From Ianthella basta (lineage: Eukaryota > Porifera > Demospongiae > Verongiida > Ianthellidae), in contig OZ025877.1 in the NCBI GenBank assembly GCA_964019415.1, positions 2,279,767-2,343,766 of the forward strand: 64,000 nucleotides of DNA. Reading direction: 5' to 3'. Position 1 is the first letter of the stretch; each line of letters opens with the position of its first letter. Made by a program: the position numbers and the translations under genes. Shown here piece after piece: positions 1 through 11,799 of the stretch. The notes beneath the pieces were generated by a model. The model searched no databases and was not told the DNA's origin. It was given only the letters and a program-made list of their open reading frames with translations.

Positions 1-772
1 TTGGACCACATGCACTGTTGCTGCTGTAAAACAGCCAGCAATGCAGGTTTGGGTTTGCCCTGGACGTCCATGGTTGCAGCAGGTGACTTCCCAAGCTTAT
101 CTGGTTCATTGGCTGTGCTAAGCTCCACAAGACCTGCACTAGTACTACTGAGGTCAGTCCAGCACTGGCCAGCAGAGGACTGTGGGTACTGTGCACCATT
201 GTACCCAATTATCAGGAACCTGTGTTGACACACAGAAGCCAGTGTGTTAATCAGGCCTTCACTGCCCCTCCTACCTCCACTGTGTAATTGAATCAAAAAT
301 TATAATACACACCAATAATTTAATAATTGTTGAACTGGTTCATTGAATGTACCCAGAGGTGTAAGCAGCCTGTGCGGGTGCACACAGGTGGCTCAATGTG
401 GGTGTTCAAAAGGTGCTAGAATATTATGGGCATGCTGCCAGTAGCTGTAGTGTATTGTGTATTGCACTGTTTCCATAAATACCATCAGCACACCACATAA
501 TTATGACTGCACACATGCATGCATGACGGGTGGCTTAATACCTGTGACGGACTGAGCCAGGCTGCTGTATAATATTTTATACGGCTATATAAGTGACATT
601 GGATTAGCATAATATTATATATTCATGGGACGTACCCATGCATGAGACGATTTATCACGCAATCTCATGCATGTTCAGCTGTCCACGTCTTCCAGCAAAC
701 CACCCTACCATAATTATAGCAACAGAACTACTGCAGTGTTAACCACCCTATCATATATCTGAAGGACATGCA
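1..772 (-). repeat. Left arm of a large inverted repeat (dispersed repeat family 1)
   Basis: Read on the minus strand this stretch matches about 1292-2092 at high identity, so the window opens with two arms of about 0.75 kb around a 0.5-kb spacer. Landmarks shared by both arms are the run containing GGTGGCTCAATGTGGGTGTT, the TATATAAGTGACATTGG block and the block ending near the T/C-rich end at 760. Short open frames in it (for example 1-228) also occur as fragments in the other copies, but all are broken, so I read them as repeat sequence, not host genes. Confidence 0.75.
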
Positions 773-1160
773 AATCCCGGAAGACACGCGGTATGCAAAG
801 GCAACATCGTCAAGGGAAAAGTGGCATGATACCTACAGAGAGGCTCGTGCAGACATCACCCAAACAGAGCAACACAGAGGACAAGCTGACAATCAGGTAC
901 AATGCCCAGAATGCTTGAGGATGTTTTGCAGAGAGAGAGACATGAAGAGGCACAAGTGTGTGGCTGAAAGACGCAAACCAGTTCATGAGCAACAAGGAGC
1001 TGTACAGTGTCCAACCTGTAAGAAGTGGTTCTGGGGGATTCACAGTTCACTCCTGCAACCCAGACCAGTAGAAGATCTTGTCTCTTTTGCTTTTCTCCCC
1101 CATTTGGGGGTCACCTTACTGAATTCGGTAGTGAAACAGAAGGAAGGAAGGAAGGAAGGA
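773..1160 (+). pseudogene. C-terminal tail of a non-LTR retrotransposon (zinc-knuckle region), relic
   Basis: The open frame from 768 reads through a segment with an R-x-x-W-type stretch and then two Cys/His clusters, CPECLRMFCRERDMKRHKC and CPTCKKWF. These are typical of the very end of LINE ORF2 proteins, after the RT and connector domains. The frame then runs into anonymous sequence and the GT microsatellite, so no polymerase is attached. The 1035-1160 part recurs in reverse complement at about 23385-23510, between two half copies of the same repeat family. It is therefore part of the composite repeat and not an independent gene. Confidence 0.6.
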
Positions 1161-1162
<2 letters not shown>

Positions 1163-1249
<87 letters not shown>

Positions 1250-1289
1250 TGTGTGCGTTTGCGTGTGTGTGTGTGTGTGTGTGTGTGAT
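1163..1289. repeat. (GT)n microsatellite after a (GAAG)n run
   Basis: A GAAG run at 1138-1162 is followed by about 125 bases of GT with a few interruptions (A at 1213 and 1243, CG near 1255). Valine/cysteine-only translations of it are artefacts. Confidence 0.98.
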
Positions 1290-1291
1290 AT

Positions 1292-2290
1292 TTGCATGTC
1301 CTTTCAGATATATGGCAGGGTTGTTTGCTGGAAGAGATGGTCAGCTGATCATGGATGAGATCACATGATAAATCATGCTCTCATGCATGGGTACGTTCCA
1401 TGAATATATTATAATATTGTGCTAATCCAATGTCACTTATATAGCTGTATATAATATATATACACCAGCCTGGCTCAGTCAGTCACAGGTATTAAGCCAC
1501 CCATCATGCATGCATGTGTGCAGTCATAATTATGTGGTGTGCTGATCATATTTATGGAAACAGTGCAATACACAATACACTACAGCTACTGGCAGCATGC
1601 CCATAATATTCTAGCACCTTTTGAACACCCACATTGAGCCACCTGTGTACACCTGCGCAAGCTGTGTGTCAGTGTGCTCACACCTCTGGGTACATTCAGT
1701 GAACCATGCAGTTCAGCAATAATTAAATTATTGGTGCCTATTGTAATTTTGGATTCAATTACACAGTGGAGGTAGGAGGGGCATTGAAGGCCTGGTTAAC
1801 ACACTGGCTTCGTTGTGTGTCAACACAGGTCCTGATAATTGGGTACAATGGTGCACAGTACCTACAGTCTTCTGCTGGCCAGTCATCACATGCAATGCAT
1901 GAGGTATAGTCTTCAGGTGCACTTTCCTATAGCCACCCTGTGGTGTGGTGGAGCTTAGCACAGCTAATGAACCAGATATGCTTGGGAAAGTCACCTGCTG
2001 CATCCATGGAAGTCCAGGGTAGGGACCTTGGACAAACCCAAACCTGCATTGCTGGCTGTTTACGGCAGCAACAGTGCATGTGGTCCAATCAGCCGCAATC
2101 TTGCAGAGAACCCTACCCCCTCTCGGGCTGTGTGCACATACATTTTGCCAAACTTTCAAATAATTATGTGCATATGTTCATATACATACATATATATATT
2201 TATACCGTAGCGGGATTCTGTTGGTGCAGTGATTCATGACTGCAGCAGGTAGTATAGCAAGCACCTAAATAGATACACTCTGAAATGTAT
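1292..2290 (+). repeat. Right arm of the inverted repeat; full 3' end of dispersed repeat family 1
   Basis: This is the reverse-complement partner of 1-772 and continues to a shared 3' end around GATTCATGACTGCAGCAG followed by TAGTATAGCAAGCACCTAAATA. The same end occurs at 10780-10851 and 24460-24516, which sets the family's 3' terminus. A 134-residue minus-strand frame (1755-2159) exists only in part in the other copies. Confidence 0.75.
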
Positions 2291-3033
2291 GCAGGTAATT
2301 GCGATGACGCTCGTCGCTGTCCATTGTACCATACTTTCCTGCGGGTAGTATATACCCATGTACTTAGATATATACTGCACCCACTCTGTGCAATGCATAC
2401 GCATGCCCTGCAGGTCATAGTTAACGTTGTACATGTATGTAGCTACAATCTTCAGCAGCTACAGTTAGCTAGCTACATAATAGAGCTTAGAGATACAGAA
2501 GAGTAGCACATTTTAATAGGTATAAGACCTGGTAGCTATAGCTAAACAGAGCTGCTGCAATATTAAAGAACTTATATATAAATCCACACAGATATGAAAG
2601 TGAGACAGTTATGTAGACGCACTAGTTACTTGATCGTAAGATCTTTGGAAGGTACGTGCACATCGACCAACACAGCAACATGTTCAAACTCAATTACTTT
2701 AAGGTATATACAAACTTGTAACAAACAACAACCTTCAAAATAGCACGAAGCAATTAATACATAAAGAACAGCTTTGGCGCCCCAACAAACAACTAATATA
2801 TAGTCACACCAACAAACTAATGACAAAAAACAAAAACATAATTATAAAAAGTGCAGTCACTAATAGGCATACCTAATATGTACTTCTTCGCATCAATGGG
2901 CATTAGCAGATCTGTAATGGAATAATTCATCTTTTGTCACACTCAGGTCATTCTTGTCTTACATACACAATGCTACAGGCAGTGTTCACACATTCTCCTC
3001 ACCCCCCCCCCCCCCCACACACCTCCCATACTC
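2291..3033. other. Intergenic, no gene recognised
   Basis: AT-rich sequence without a credible reading frame. It contains TAGCTA-rich stretches and a C16 run near 3002-3017. Nothing here matches the duplicated protease or AS3MT blocks until 3034. Confidence 0.5.
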
Positions 3034-3117
3034 ACCTGTTTCTGAGTCATGTCCACTCCAGTGATAAAGCCCTCTGGCCAACAAGTTTTATAAGTACAAA
3101 GCAGTCCTATTCAGCTC
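3034..3117 (-). pseudogene. Isolated AS3MT exon 2 fragment
   Basis: On the minus strand this matches the 3' half of AS3MT exon 2 (40214-40364), including the end of the exon (ACTCAGAAACAG) and a following GTGAGT donor. The motif-I region, with the [10 protein letters not shown] and GVDMTQ parts of the intact copy, is still recognisable. One base is missing in the GGTCCA codon pair (here GGCCA), so the frame is broken. The adjoining poly-C/CA tract matches the CA tract next to exon 2 in the intact gene. This is the upstream-most AS3MT relic of the array. Confidence 0.75.
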
Positions 3118-3382
3118 CCACGTTTACCAGGTTAGTTCTAAAGTGTTTTTAAAAATTAGTGGATCACAGGATAACGCTATTCATGCACTTGTACTTCTAA
3201 TATCTACAGGTAACAGCCTATTACACTTACAATAACATCTACATAGGCCCAGTCCTTGGTAAAATTATATTGGTCAGTACACAATAATACTGTTCTGTAA
3301 AAACATTGTTTTGTGTTAAAATATAATTGGTAATGGATACAATGGACACATATGTACACATAGTCTAGCATGCTAGACCAAT

Positions 3383-3387
<5 letters not shown>

Positions 3388-3472
<85 letters not shown>
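3388..3472. repeat. (CA)n microsatellite at the 5' edge of duplication block A
   Basis: About 85 bases of pure CA. It is followed by AAGCTCATACACGTGCAGAA, exactly as the CA tract at 11318-11466 is, so the tract marks the left boundary of both duplicated blocks. Confidence 0.98.
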
Positions 3473-4100
3473 GCTCATACACGTGCAGAAAAACATGGAG
3501 GGACAGATATGTATGTAGCAGAAACGAGAGTTCATCAATGGTGGCACACACACACAGTATACAATGGTCTCATCCACTTGAAAGTTGCACATCCAATATT
3601 AAGTTATTAACATCACATTCTTTAAAGAATGTCTCATCAATACATAACACTATATCATGGCTGCATGGGTTATCACCACTAGCCGATCTAGTAAGAGATC
3701 AGGGAAGAGTGAATATTAGCGTGTACACAAGGCCAGGTGACTAGTGAGGCTCACCCCACAGCATCCTGGTTCAGCTCCCATGTTTACCAAGTCAGTTCTC
3801 ATAGCGGGTCATAGTATACTGCTATGCATGAGATACCGTATAAATATTCATAAGCATACTGCTTCTATAATATGATACAAGCAATACAATACTACGTACA
3901 TGAAAAATGTATAAATAGGAAAGACATGGATAATCTAGTAGAAATTCCACACAAAAATTCTGGTCTATGAGATAGTCCCACACAAATATAATATAAAATA
4001 ATATAATTGTAGTGCTTGTGAAGTACTAAACCTTTGGATTTTAAAACCACATCCTGCTTGTGGTGCAGGTGTGTGATGTGACCTGCACATTGAGCTCAAC

Positions 4101-4108
4101 TATAAATA
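4101..4108 (+). promoter_or_regulatory. TATA box of protease A
   Basis: TATAAATA within AACTATAAATAGAGG, 133 bases upstream of the ATG at 4241. The same box and surroundings occur before protease B (12272-12279), so the proximal promoter was duplicated with the gene. Confidence 0.7.
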
Positions 4109-4240
4109 GAGGTTGCTGGCAGCTGTTCCTAAAGACAGAGACTCAAGCATCATCAGAAGAAATCTTCAACAAGTTGTCCTATTCCCGCATTGCTCAACAG
4201 TCAATTCAAAGGCAAATCATCAGCAGGAGCCACTGTCGCT

Positions 4241-6055
4241 ATGGCCCCTATGCAATACAAAGCCTTGCTTCTCTTTTTCCTCGGTATGCTGACTGCTGTG
4301 TCTGCAGTGCCCCTGGACATCACTAGTAAGTTCTACATACAGCATATGAGAAGAAGTCACTTCAGCATACGAGTATGTAAGAATATACTCAACTCTTTGG
4401 AACCTACATTTGTACCATACCTGTACGTGTGTAAGACTGACAACGTGTAGCAGCTGTCAGGGCAGATACCATGTACGCTTTAACTTCATGCATGGGGTTA
4501 AACTATCGTGGATTTGAGAGTTTTTGCGATTTCCGCAGTTTTAGTTTCGCGGGTGCAGAGTGGATAGCTAAAGTCTTGTGTACATTTTTGTGGGATGAAA
4601 CATTTGCGATTAGTTGTTGATCCGGAAAACCCACAAAAGTTTATTAACCCAACGAATGCTAAAGCGTTTACCTCAAATTTTCAAGTTATGACTCTAGTCT
4701 CCAAAGATATTGTAGCCATATTAAACTTGTCTATTAAAAAGCAAATTGTTGACAATTAGCAGCCATTTTGATTACTTTAACTTCTACACACACAGACTAC
4801 AACATAATAATATGTGTGGTTCACACCTTCTCATAGGTCTGCCCCTCTCCTGTAGCACAGGCATAAATACTTATCTATACCTATACTTAAATTAGAATTA
4901 ATCCATGTTAGCTTTCTTTTATTTTTCTACCTTTCCTCAGAAAGGCAAGTGGACGATATCTGTGAAGATGATCGCCGTGTGATGGTGAATCCCGACACTG
5001 CTCTTCCATACGAATGGATAGCAAAAATGGAAACCAGCACTGGAAGGAATTGCACTGCTTTCAGGATAAATGTCCCTCGTGTGAGAGTGCAGGTTGTGCT
5101 CACTGCAGGACACTGCATAGACGACCTTCCCCAATCAGCTTCATTGACCTTTCCTGGCAGATTACCTGTGTATGTAGAGAGACACCAAATGCACTTACCT
5201 TTAGCTACAAGAGGGAACTACGCTGTTATAATCCTAATAAGTACAATTGTCTCATCAGATGGATTTGGATACAATGCAGTTCTTCGTGATAATGAATTGA
5301 CTGGTAGGCAAGTAACAATCACAGGGTACCCAGATGAAAAACCTCAGAACACCATGTGGACTAGCGGAGGGGCATTAACAAGGGTCGATAATAGCAGGCT
5401 GTACTACAGGATAGACACTACCGATGGTCAAAGGGGCAGTCCAATCTACACATGGTGGAATGGTTTCTGGACGGTGGTTGGCATTCACACCACTGGAGGG
5501 TGTGGTCCTCAGCCTAGCACAGCCAACTCGGGTAAACGTTTGACACTAACTGTGCTGGACGACATTCTCACCTGGGCTAGGTATCCATGGCTAAACACCA
5601 CTATTCAATCACTGCAATTCCCAAACAGATTCCTTCGAATGGATGCTTCAGAGAACAAAGTGAATGTTCAATACAATGCTTATAGCAGCGAACGTTTCCG
5701 CATTCTACCTGTCATAGTACCACTTTCTAGAGCAGTATTAGAGGAATACGACACTGGTTATGCTATTGAGTCAGCTAAATCTCGTAATCGATTCCTTCGT
5801 ATGGATGGAACAGGAGTGACTAGTCCGAAATCACAGGGAGGAGGTACAGTGAACACTCAAACATACGTTGGCAGATCAGAGCGCTTTCGATTGATCAATT
5901 TAGCAGCCCACGTGATGGCCATTGGGTCAATACGATATCGTAACGTGTTCCTGAGAATGGATGGAAGTCGCATAACTTCCCGACAAGATTATGGTGGAGG
6001 AGTGGTTAACTGTCAGTACGGACACCGTAGCTTGGAAAGGTTCAGAATTGGATGA
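4241..6055 (+). CDS. Protease A: secreted V8/trypsin-like pseudoprotease with FLRMDG beta-trefoil repeats (2 exons)
   Basis: Exon 1 (4241-4325) encodes a signal peptide, MAPMQYKALLLFFLGMLTAV followed by SAVPLDIT, and ends at a GTAAGT donor. Exon 2 (4941-6055) follows a TTTCCTCAG acceptor. The join is phase 1 and gives Lys-Arg-Gln, a possible dibasic processing site. The predicted protein has 399 residues. Residues about 32-255 are a chymotrypsin-fold (S1/V8-like) domain: VLTAGHC carries the His (H86). The Asp of the usual DYA motif is Asn here (GNYAVIIL, N121), and the Ser of GQSGSP is Arg (GQRGSP, R193). Residues about 260-399 hold three repeats of the form FLRMD(G/A) … VN.Q … ERFRI, as in a beta-trefoil lectin/fascin-like domain. 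With two triad residues replaced, proteolysis is unlikely, and binding through the trefoil is the better guess. An AATAAA lies at 6362. Trefoil assignment is by pattern only. Confidence 0.85.
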
Positions 6056-6519
6056 TAGCACAAATACAGGGAGACCATGCACTCCAGGCATAAGTAACAT
6101 TCATCAAACACACACTATCATAGTTTAGTGATGAGTCATTACTCAATAACTAACTGAACCTACCAGCACACATGTACAATGGTAGAAGTAGTTCTGAAAT
6201 GTTAATGCTATCATGCCCATATAGTATTATGCATGATGGTGCATGTAATTCACATGTGAATTTCAACATAAGTAAGCATACATACTGTACATGTGTGACA
6301 TTGCCTGTATTGGAAGTGGCACACTGTAACACTTATCAACATATCCCACAGCACACATCCGCAATAAAAGTAGAAACAGTAGCGTGCATGCAGCACACTT
6401 AATATATAAGGGAACTTATCCCATGTCTCCATACAGTATGCGTCACTACACAGCGGACAGCCCATACACAGTAGCACAGAAATAGGTCATACATGTATGT
6501 ATATATTATACATGATATA

Positions 6520-6839
6520 GCTCAGCGTCAATGGATCTAAGCCCCTCACTCTAACCCCGGGCCTGCTGGGGGTAACTATAAGTGCTATTCACTCAGTAAT
6601 ATGGAAGCATCAATTTCAACACATTCACCATCTCCGTATGTATGCACATTTGCATTCTCTTGCATGCTCCATCTTACTGCTTGTGGAAAGCTAATAAGTG
6701 GGAAGTGTGAAGCTGACAGAGCCATAGTAATAGCTGCAGACTGACTGCTTACTTTCAGCAGGCGGTGTTGTGCACAGCACATGTTAATTGCAATGAATCT
6801 GAACGAGTGTGAATTACTGAGCAAGTGGGGCAAGGCTAA
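6520..6839. other. Spacer right of block A, no gene recognised
   Basis: Short frames only. No similarity to the duplicated units or repeat families that I can see. Confidence 0.4.
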
Positions 6840-7077
6840 GTTAACTGGCTTCTCTTGTCAACACAGGTTTGTGATAATTGGGTATAATGGTGCACAAACT
6901 GTACTGACAGTCTCCACTGGTCATGTGCACTGTCCTATAGCCACCCTGGCTAGTTAAACTGCATGTGGTCTGCATGGCGGCCCAGAGTTCAGCACAGCCA
7001 GTGAACCAGAAAAACTTGAGCAAGTACGTCACCTGACACTCTGTGTGTCTACAGTCTATCAACAACAATTTACCCAC
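6840..7077 (+). repeat. Diverged fragment of dispersed repeat family 1
   Basis: Matches the core of 1795-2010 (TGTCAACACAGG, ATAATTGGGTA, TCCTATAGCCACCCTG, CAGCCAGTGAACCAGA in order) with many substitutions, so it is an older copy than those at 10165 and 23030. Confidence 0.65.
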
Positions 7078-7686
7078 ATATGTCTAAACTCGGACATGGT
7101 CTCAGGAACAATGCCACACTTGTACATTTACTTCTTGTTGAAGTCATGCACCAGCACAACATAGCAAAGCCAGCAGTGAGTGATCATTAGTCCACGACAT
7201 TGACAGCTGTCCACAACCCGTGTTCCACAGCACTCTAAGAGACTGTTTGTAATTGACAGCTGGTGCCTGTCTGGCTACAAACACACTTCACTGTATGTTA
7301 ACTAAAGAATCAGTGCGTGCTCACAAGCTCAGTCCAATTAACTAACCACAAGAAGTGAGCCACAAAATGACTTGGAGCATGTCACCAGACTGCACTGGTG
7401 ACGTGAGAGATGTGTTATACATGTGTGGTACACAGTACAGAGTACACTGACTAAATATACTCATCATGGTTACATTTATTTGCAAGCGAACTAGCCCTAC
7501 AAAAGTTTTGACTATCAACGTACACAAGATATGGATGGGCATGCATGCACTAATGTAAGTGCAATAATGCATTTGCATGAGAAGACAGTTAGTCATGTGT
7601 ACACACAGATTACACAGCATTTACGTACGTACACTCAATATGCATAATTTATACTTACACCCAACGTGCTCAACACACACACACAT

Positions 7687-7741
<55 letters not shown>

Positions 7742-7757
7742 CACGCACGCACGCATG

Positions 7758-7823
<66 letters not shown>

Positions 7824-8599
7824 GGATCAACATCCTGGTCATACACTTGGCTTGATGACCATTTTGGAAACTCAAGCACACTCCATATGTACCAACACTG
7901 GCAGTGCACATTTTCTCCTGAACTTATGAATGAGGAAGCAGAATGGTTGAGAGACACCACAGCCACTCCAGAGACATAGCATGCAGTTGTCACACGGCAC
8001 TTTAAGTGTGTAGTACCTATACTTGCATGAGAAGCTTTCCAAGGTTGCTGAAGTGTGTACGTGAAGAGATGTCACCAATATGCTAGCTACACACATCACT
8101 ACTACTTTCCCCATCATCTCCGTCAGGGATACTGCTTAAAAGCTTTCTCAAGATTGAGCATGATAAGGAATGGTATATAGATAACAATATATTTGACTGC
8201 ATGTAATTGTTATAATGTGACATAATTACGAATGGGTCAGATCATGCCTGCAACCTTCTCTCCAAGCTGTCCTGTCCCTACCAATGGCTCCAACAACTGC
8301 TGCCACTGATCTTCTCTATTTTACATTTCTTCTTGCAAAGACTTTAAATTGCAGTTCAGAGAGGAAATGTGGCAGCAGTCATTGCACCAAAGACAGCAGG
8401 CGGAAGTGATCTTTGCATAATTAGTAACAGTGGGAAGTAGAGGACTGTGAAATATGCAATAAATACACATTTACAACTACAGTTATATAAAGCACAGCCA
8501 TATTACACTATTGCAAGGATTAAGCATTACCTTGCAAGCATTAGCTAATGTACAGCAAAATATATCCCTGTTGCACACTCTGCATGTGATGTTCAATGT
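7078..8599. other. Intergenic with a long (CA)n tract
   Basis: No gene recognised. The tract at about 7673-7821 is CA with a GCAC-rich centre at 7739-7762. Remaining sequence has only short frames. Confidence 0.5.
7673..7821. repeat. (CA)n microsatellite with GCAC interruption
   Basis: Roughly 150 bases of CA repeats split in the middle by (GCAC)n-type units. Confidence 0.97.
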
Positions 8600-9425
8600 C
8601 CTACTAGGAACACGATGCCTTCTTGGAGGGACTTGCTTCAATCACTTTTAAAGGGTTGGCCATTTTTAGCTCCCAGGCATTCTTGTAGCTCATCTTGCTG
8701 CCATCATGCTGGGAAGGTGTGATAGTGAAGTGAGGGGCTAGCTGGCTAGACAACAGCACTCCAGTGATAGAGGCTGACAGCAGAGTTGGACAACTGGTCT
8801 ATGTAATAGCATGGGGTACAGACGTAAGACTCTGGTAGTACTGTACACATGTCTAGTATCCACATTGTATATACCACATATAGAATGGAAAATTGACGAA
8901 AGACTCACTCCAATTTCTAAATCCCACGTCAACTTGAATGAGGTGGGGTGATCTGGAATGGAACCTGCAAAATGATGTAATGCCATAAGGAAATTACTTT
9001 CAGGGCACCAAAATAATATAAGTGGATTGACGTATACTGCATAATAAGACATTATAGCTTTGTGGATGGACAATATTGGCTGCATCTTTCAAGTGGTGGT
9101 CTAAGTTTTGTGGAACTAAATTCTCATTATTATACCAACCTGCAAATATCGGGACAAAAATTTAAGGTCTTTGTGGTGCGCTGAGCAATCTGTTGTCCCT
9201 CCATAACCAGAGTAATGAATGATACACTAACAGATGCAGAACACTGTACAATTAACCACTCGTCTCCCTCCCTCACCTTTGTACTGCAACTCCATGACTG
9301 TGTCCTTCTCCTTGGACTGTTCTGAAGGGTTCACTTTGAACAGACGGTAAGTGGCAGAGCTCTGGCACCTGGAGGTCACTGTACACGTCACTGAAGTATA
9401 GCTCTCCTCCTGGCTAAAGAGGGGA
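8600..9425 (-). pseudogene. AS3MT remnant copy A (exons 8, 7 and fused 6/5 remnants)
   Basis: Three minus-strand segments match the last exons of the intact AS3MT at 37813-40803. 8610-8790 corresponds to exon 8 (the KKALCCY end is replaced), 8900-8966 to exon 7 (SIPDHPTSFKL.WDLEI) and about 9280-9415 to exon 6 (SATYRLFKVNPSEQSKEKDT). The exon 6 segment is joined directly to the start of exon 5 (GGELYFSDVYSDLQV), so the intervening intron and most of exon 5, including the catalytic region, are deleted. No upstream exons remain. It sits convergent to protease A, as intact AS3MT does to protease D. Confidence 0.75.
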
Positions 9426-9505
9426 GTGTGGGGTGGGGTGGGGAGAGGATGAGTGGGGATCAATGGTATGTATAGGCAGTGCAATACAGATAAGGAGGCT
9501 CCAAG

Positions 9506-9508
<3 letters not shown>

Positions 9509-9540
<32 letters not shown>
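9509..9540. repeat. Short (GT)n tract
   Basis: About 30 bases of GT followed by a second GT-rich patch at 9580-9600. Confidence 0.9.
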
Positions 9541-9542
<2 letters not shown>

Positions 9543-9984
9543 GTGAGTTAAGATGGTCTATTGTGTGAGTGTTGTGCATGTGCATGTGTGTGTGTGTGCA
9601 TGCACATTTCACTGTGCTCTCACAACTTGTAACAATTCTGGCTGGTGCAGCACCTGTGCATGAGATCAAAGGACCAATGGAAATTCACTAGGCATCCCCT
9701 GGGGATTTTGGCATCCCCTGTAAAAGATCTCGAAACTAGTCTAATACATATGAGTAAACAACTCACATGAGTACCCCCCCCCCCCCTCACCCCCTTGAAA
9801 ATGTATTACAATGTAGTACGTATTGCTAAATTATTGCATCAAGAAATGGTGAGGAAAGAAACGTTTCTCTTATCAAACATCTTTACACATTATGACATTC
9901 TCCCACAACTTACAACATTTCTGGCTGGTTCGCTACATTTGCATGTGACCAATGGGCCAGTGGAATTCACTAGACAATATGGCC

Positions 9985-10092
9985 TCTCTCTGGAGATTTT
10001 GTCATTCCTCTGGGGATTTGGCATCCCACTGGAGATTTTGGCATCCCTCTGGAGATTTTGGCATCCCTCTGGAGATTTTGGCATCCCTTGTA
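9985..10092. repeat. Minisatellite of about 22 bp
   Basis: About five tandem units of the form TGGCATCCCTCTGGAGATTT, with slight variants, lie between 9985 and 10092. An isolated pair of related units (GGCATCCCCTGGGGATTTT) occurs at 9694-9720, so the array probably expanded from a local seed. Confidence 0.9.
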
Positions 10093-10164
10093 CATGGAAA
10101 GCTAGCACTTGTGAGTAGACGACAGTACAAGTACACACACACACACACACACAATAATAATTCT

Positions 10165-10851
10165 AGCACCTTTTGAACACCAACATTGAGCCACCTCTGT
10201 ACACCCACGCAGGCTGCGTGTCAGTGTGCTCACACCTCTGGGTACATTCAATGAACCATGCAGTTCAGCAATGATCAAATTATTGGTGTGTATTGTAATC
10301 TTTGATTCAATTACACAGTGGAGGTAGGAGGGGCAGTGAAGGCCTGGTTAACATACTGGCATCGTTGTGTGTCAACACAGGTTCCTGATGATTGGGTACA
10401 ATGGTGCACAGTACCCACAGTCTCTTCTGGCCAGTGCTGGACTGACCCCAATCACATGCAGCGCATGAGGTATAGCCTTCAGGTGCACTTTCCTATAGCT
10501 GCCCTGTGGTCCTGTGAAGCTTAGCATAGCCAATGAACCAGATAAGCTTGGGAAAGTCACCTATTGCATACATGGAAGTCCAGGGCAGGGACCTTGGGCA
10601 AACCCAAACCTGCATTGCTGGCTGTTTACGGCAGCAACAGTGCATGTGGTCCAATCAGGCGCAAACTTGCAGAGAACCCCCCTCCCCTCTCTCAGGCTGT
10701 GTGCACATACATGTACTTTCGTATGATTATGTACATATGTTCATATACATACATATATATATTTATACCGTAGTGGGATTCTGTTGGTGCTGTGATTCAT
10801 GACTGCAGCAGCTAGTATAGCAAGCACCTAAATACAGATGCTCTGAGATGT
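10165..10851 (+). repeat. Copy of dispersed repeat family 1
   Basis: Collinear with 1610-2290 from TTCTAGCACCTTTTGAACA to the family end CAAGCACCTAAATACAGATG. It lacks the inverted left arm. It abuts the LINE RT fragment at 10852 directly. Confidence 0.85.
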
Positions 10852-11315
10852 AATGTGGTTGTCCCACTGCTGTTGATTTGTGATGCCTAAGTTACTGCGA
10901 ATGCATCTATGATGGAATGAATCTAGCCTCTTCAGGTCCTTTCTCAGTGGTGTACAACATTCAGCTCCATAGAGTAGGATAGACAGGATGCAGGCTTGGT
11001 ACACCTTATATTTGGTCTCCGCCCTCAGATCTCTGTTATTGAACACTGATTGACGGAGTGCTCCAAAGGCTAGGGAGGCTTGAGCTATCCTCTTGTCAAT
11101 GTCTGATTGCACTCTTCCAGATGACAAAATCACTGACCTTAAGTACGAGAACTTGTTCACACTCTCAACCTGTTCATCTCCTGCTGCAATGGGATCTTTG
11201 TCATCAGCAGTAAGGCTCAACTTGGTTCTTGGGCTCGTGGAACGTAAGGTCTTTACTGGACTATCAGGGTCCAGTGGAGACAGCAAGACAGTATGCTGAG
11301 ACAGGGCAATTTTAT
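10852..11315 (-). pseudogene. Non-LTR reverse transcriptase C-terminal (thumb/connector) fragment
   Basis: The minus frame (10828-11463) after the CA tract contains FSYLRSVILSSGRVQSDIDK, then RIAQASLAFGALRQSVF, then YKVYQACILSILLYGAECC. This is the characteristic region C-terminal to the palm of CR1/Jockey-like LINE polymerases. The catalytic palm motifs are absent: upstream the frame runs into the CA microsatellite, and downstream it stops at the edge of repeat family 1. It is therefore a truncated relic. It may belong to the same LINE family as the tail at 773-1040, but I cannot test that. Confidence 0.75.
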
Positions 11316-11317
11316 AT

Positions 11318-11467
<150 letters not shown>

Positions 11468-11799
11468 GCTCATACACGTGCAGAAAAACATGGAGGGACA
11501 GATATGTATGTAGCAGAAACGAGAGTTCATCAATGGTGGCACACACACACAGTATACAATAGTCTCATCCACTTGAAAGTTGCACATCCAATATTAAGTT
11601 ATTAACATCACATTCTTTAAAGAACATCCCATCAATACATAACACTATATCATGGCTGCATGGGTTATCACCACTAGCCGATCTAGTAAGAGATCAGGGA
11701 AGAGTGAATATTAGCGTGTACACAAGGCCGGGTGACTAGTGAGGCTCACCCCACAGCATCCTGGTTCAGTTCCCATGTTTACCAAGTCAGTTCTCATAG

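Larger units (their letters stand above)
3473..6520 (+). repeat. Segmental duplication block A (partner: 11467-19320)
   Basis: From AAGCTCATACACGTGCAGAA at the left to the CATACACAGTAGCACAGAA stretch on the right, this block is nearly collinear with 11467-19320. It includes the promoter, both exons of the protease, the intron and about 450 bases of 3' flank. The partner differs mainly by two insertions: about 185 bp at 11800-11983 and the 4.6-kb element at 12903-17532. Confidence 0.9.

Noticed and set aside
1755..2159. 134-residue minus frame as a gene
   Set aside because: It lies in a dispersed repeat; related frames in other copies are broken at different places, and no domain is recognised.
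3204..3744. Long His/Thr or Cys/Val frames over CA/GT tracts (also at 1025, 7577, 11229, 38607, 42484, 45481)
   Set aside because: They are translations of dinucleotide repeats with no other coding signal.
9985..10092. Possible CRISPR-like array
   Set aside because: Units are directly adjacent with no spacers, in a eukaryotic genome; this is a minisatellite.
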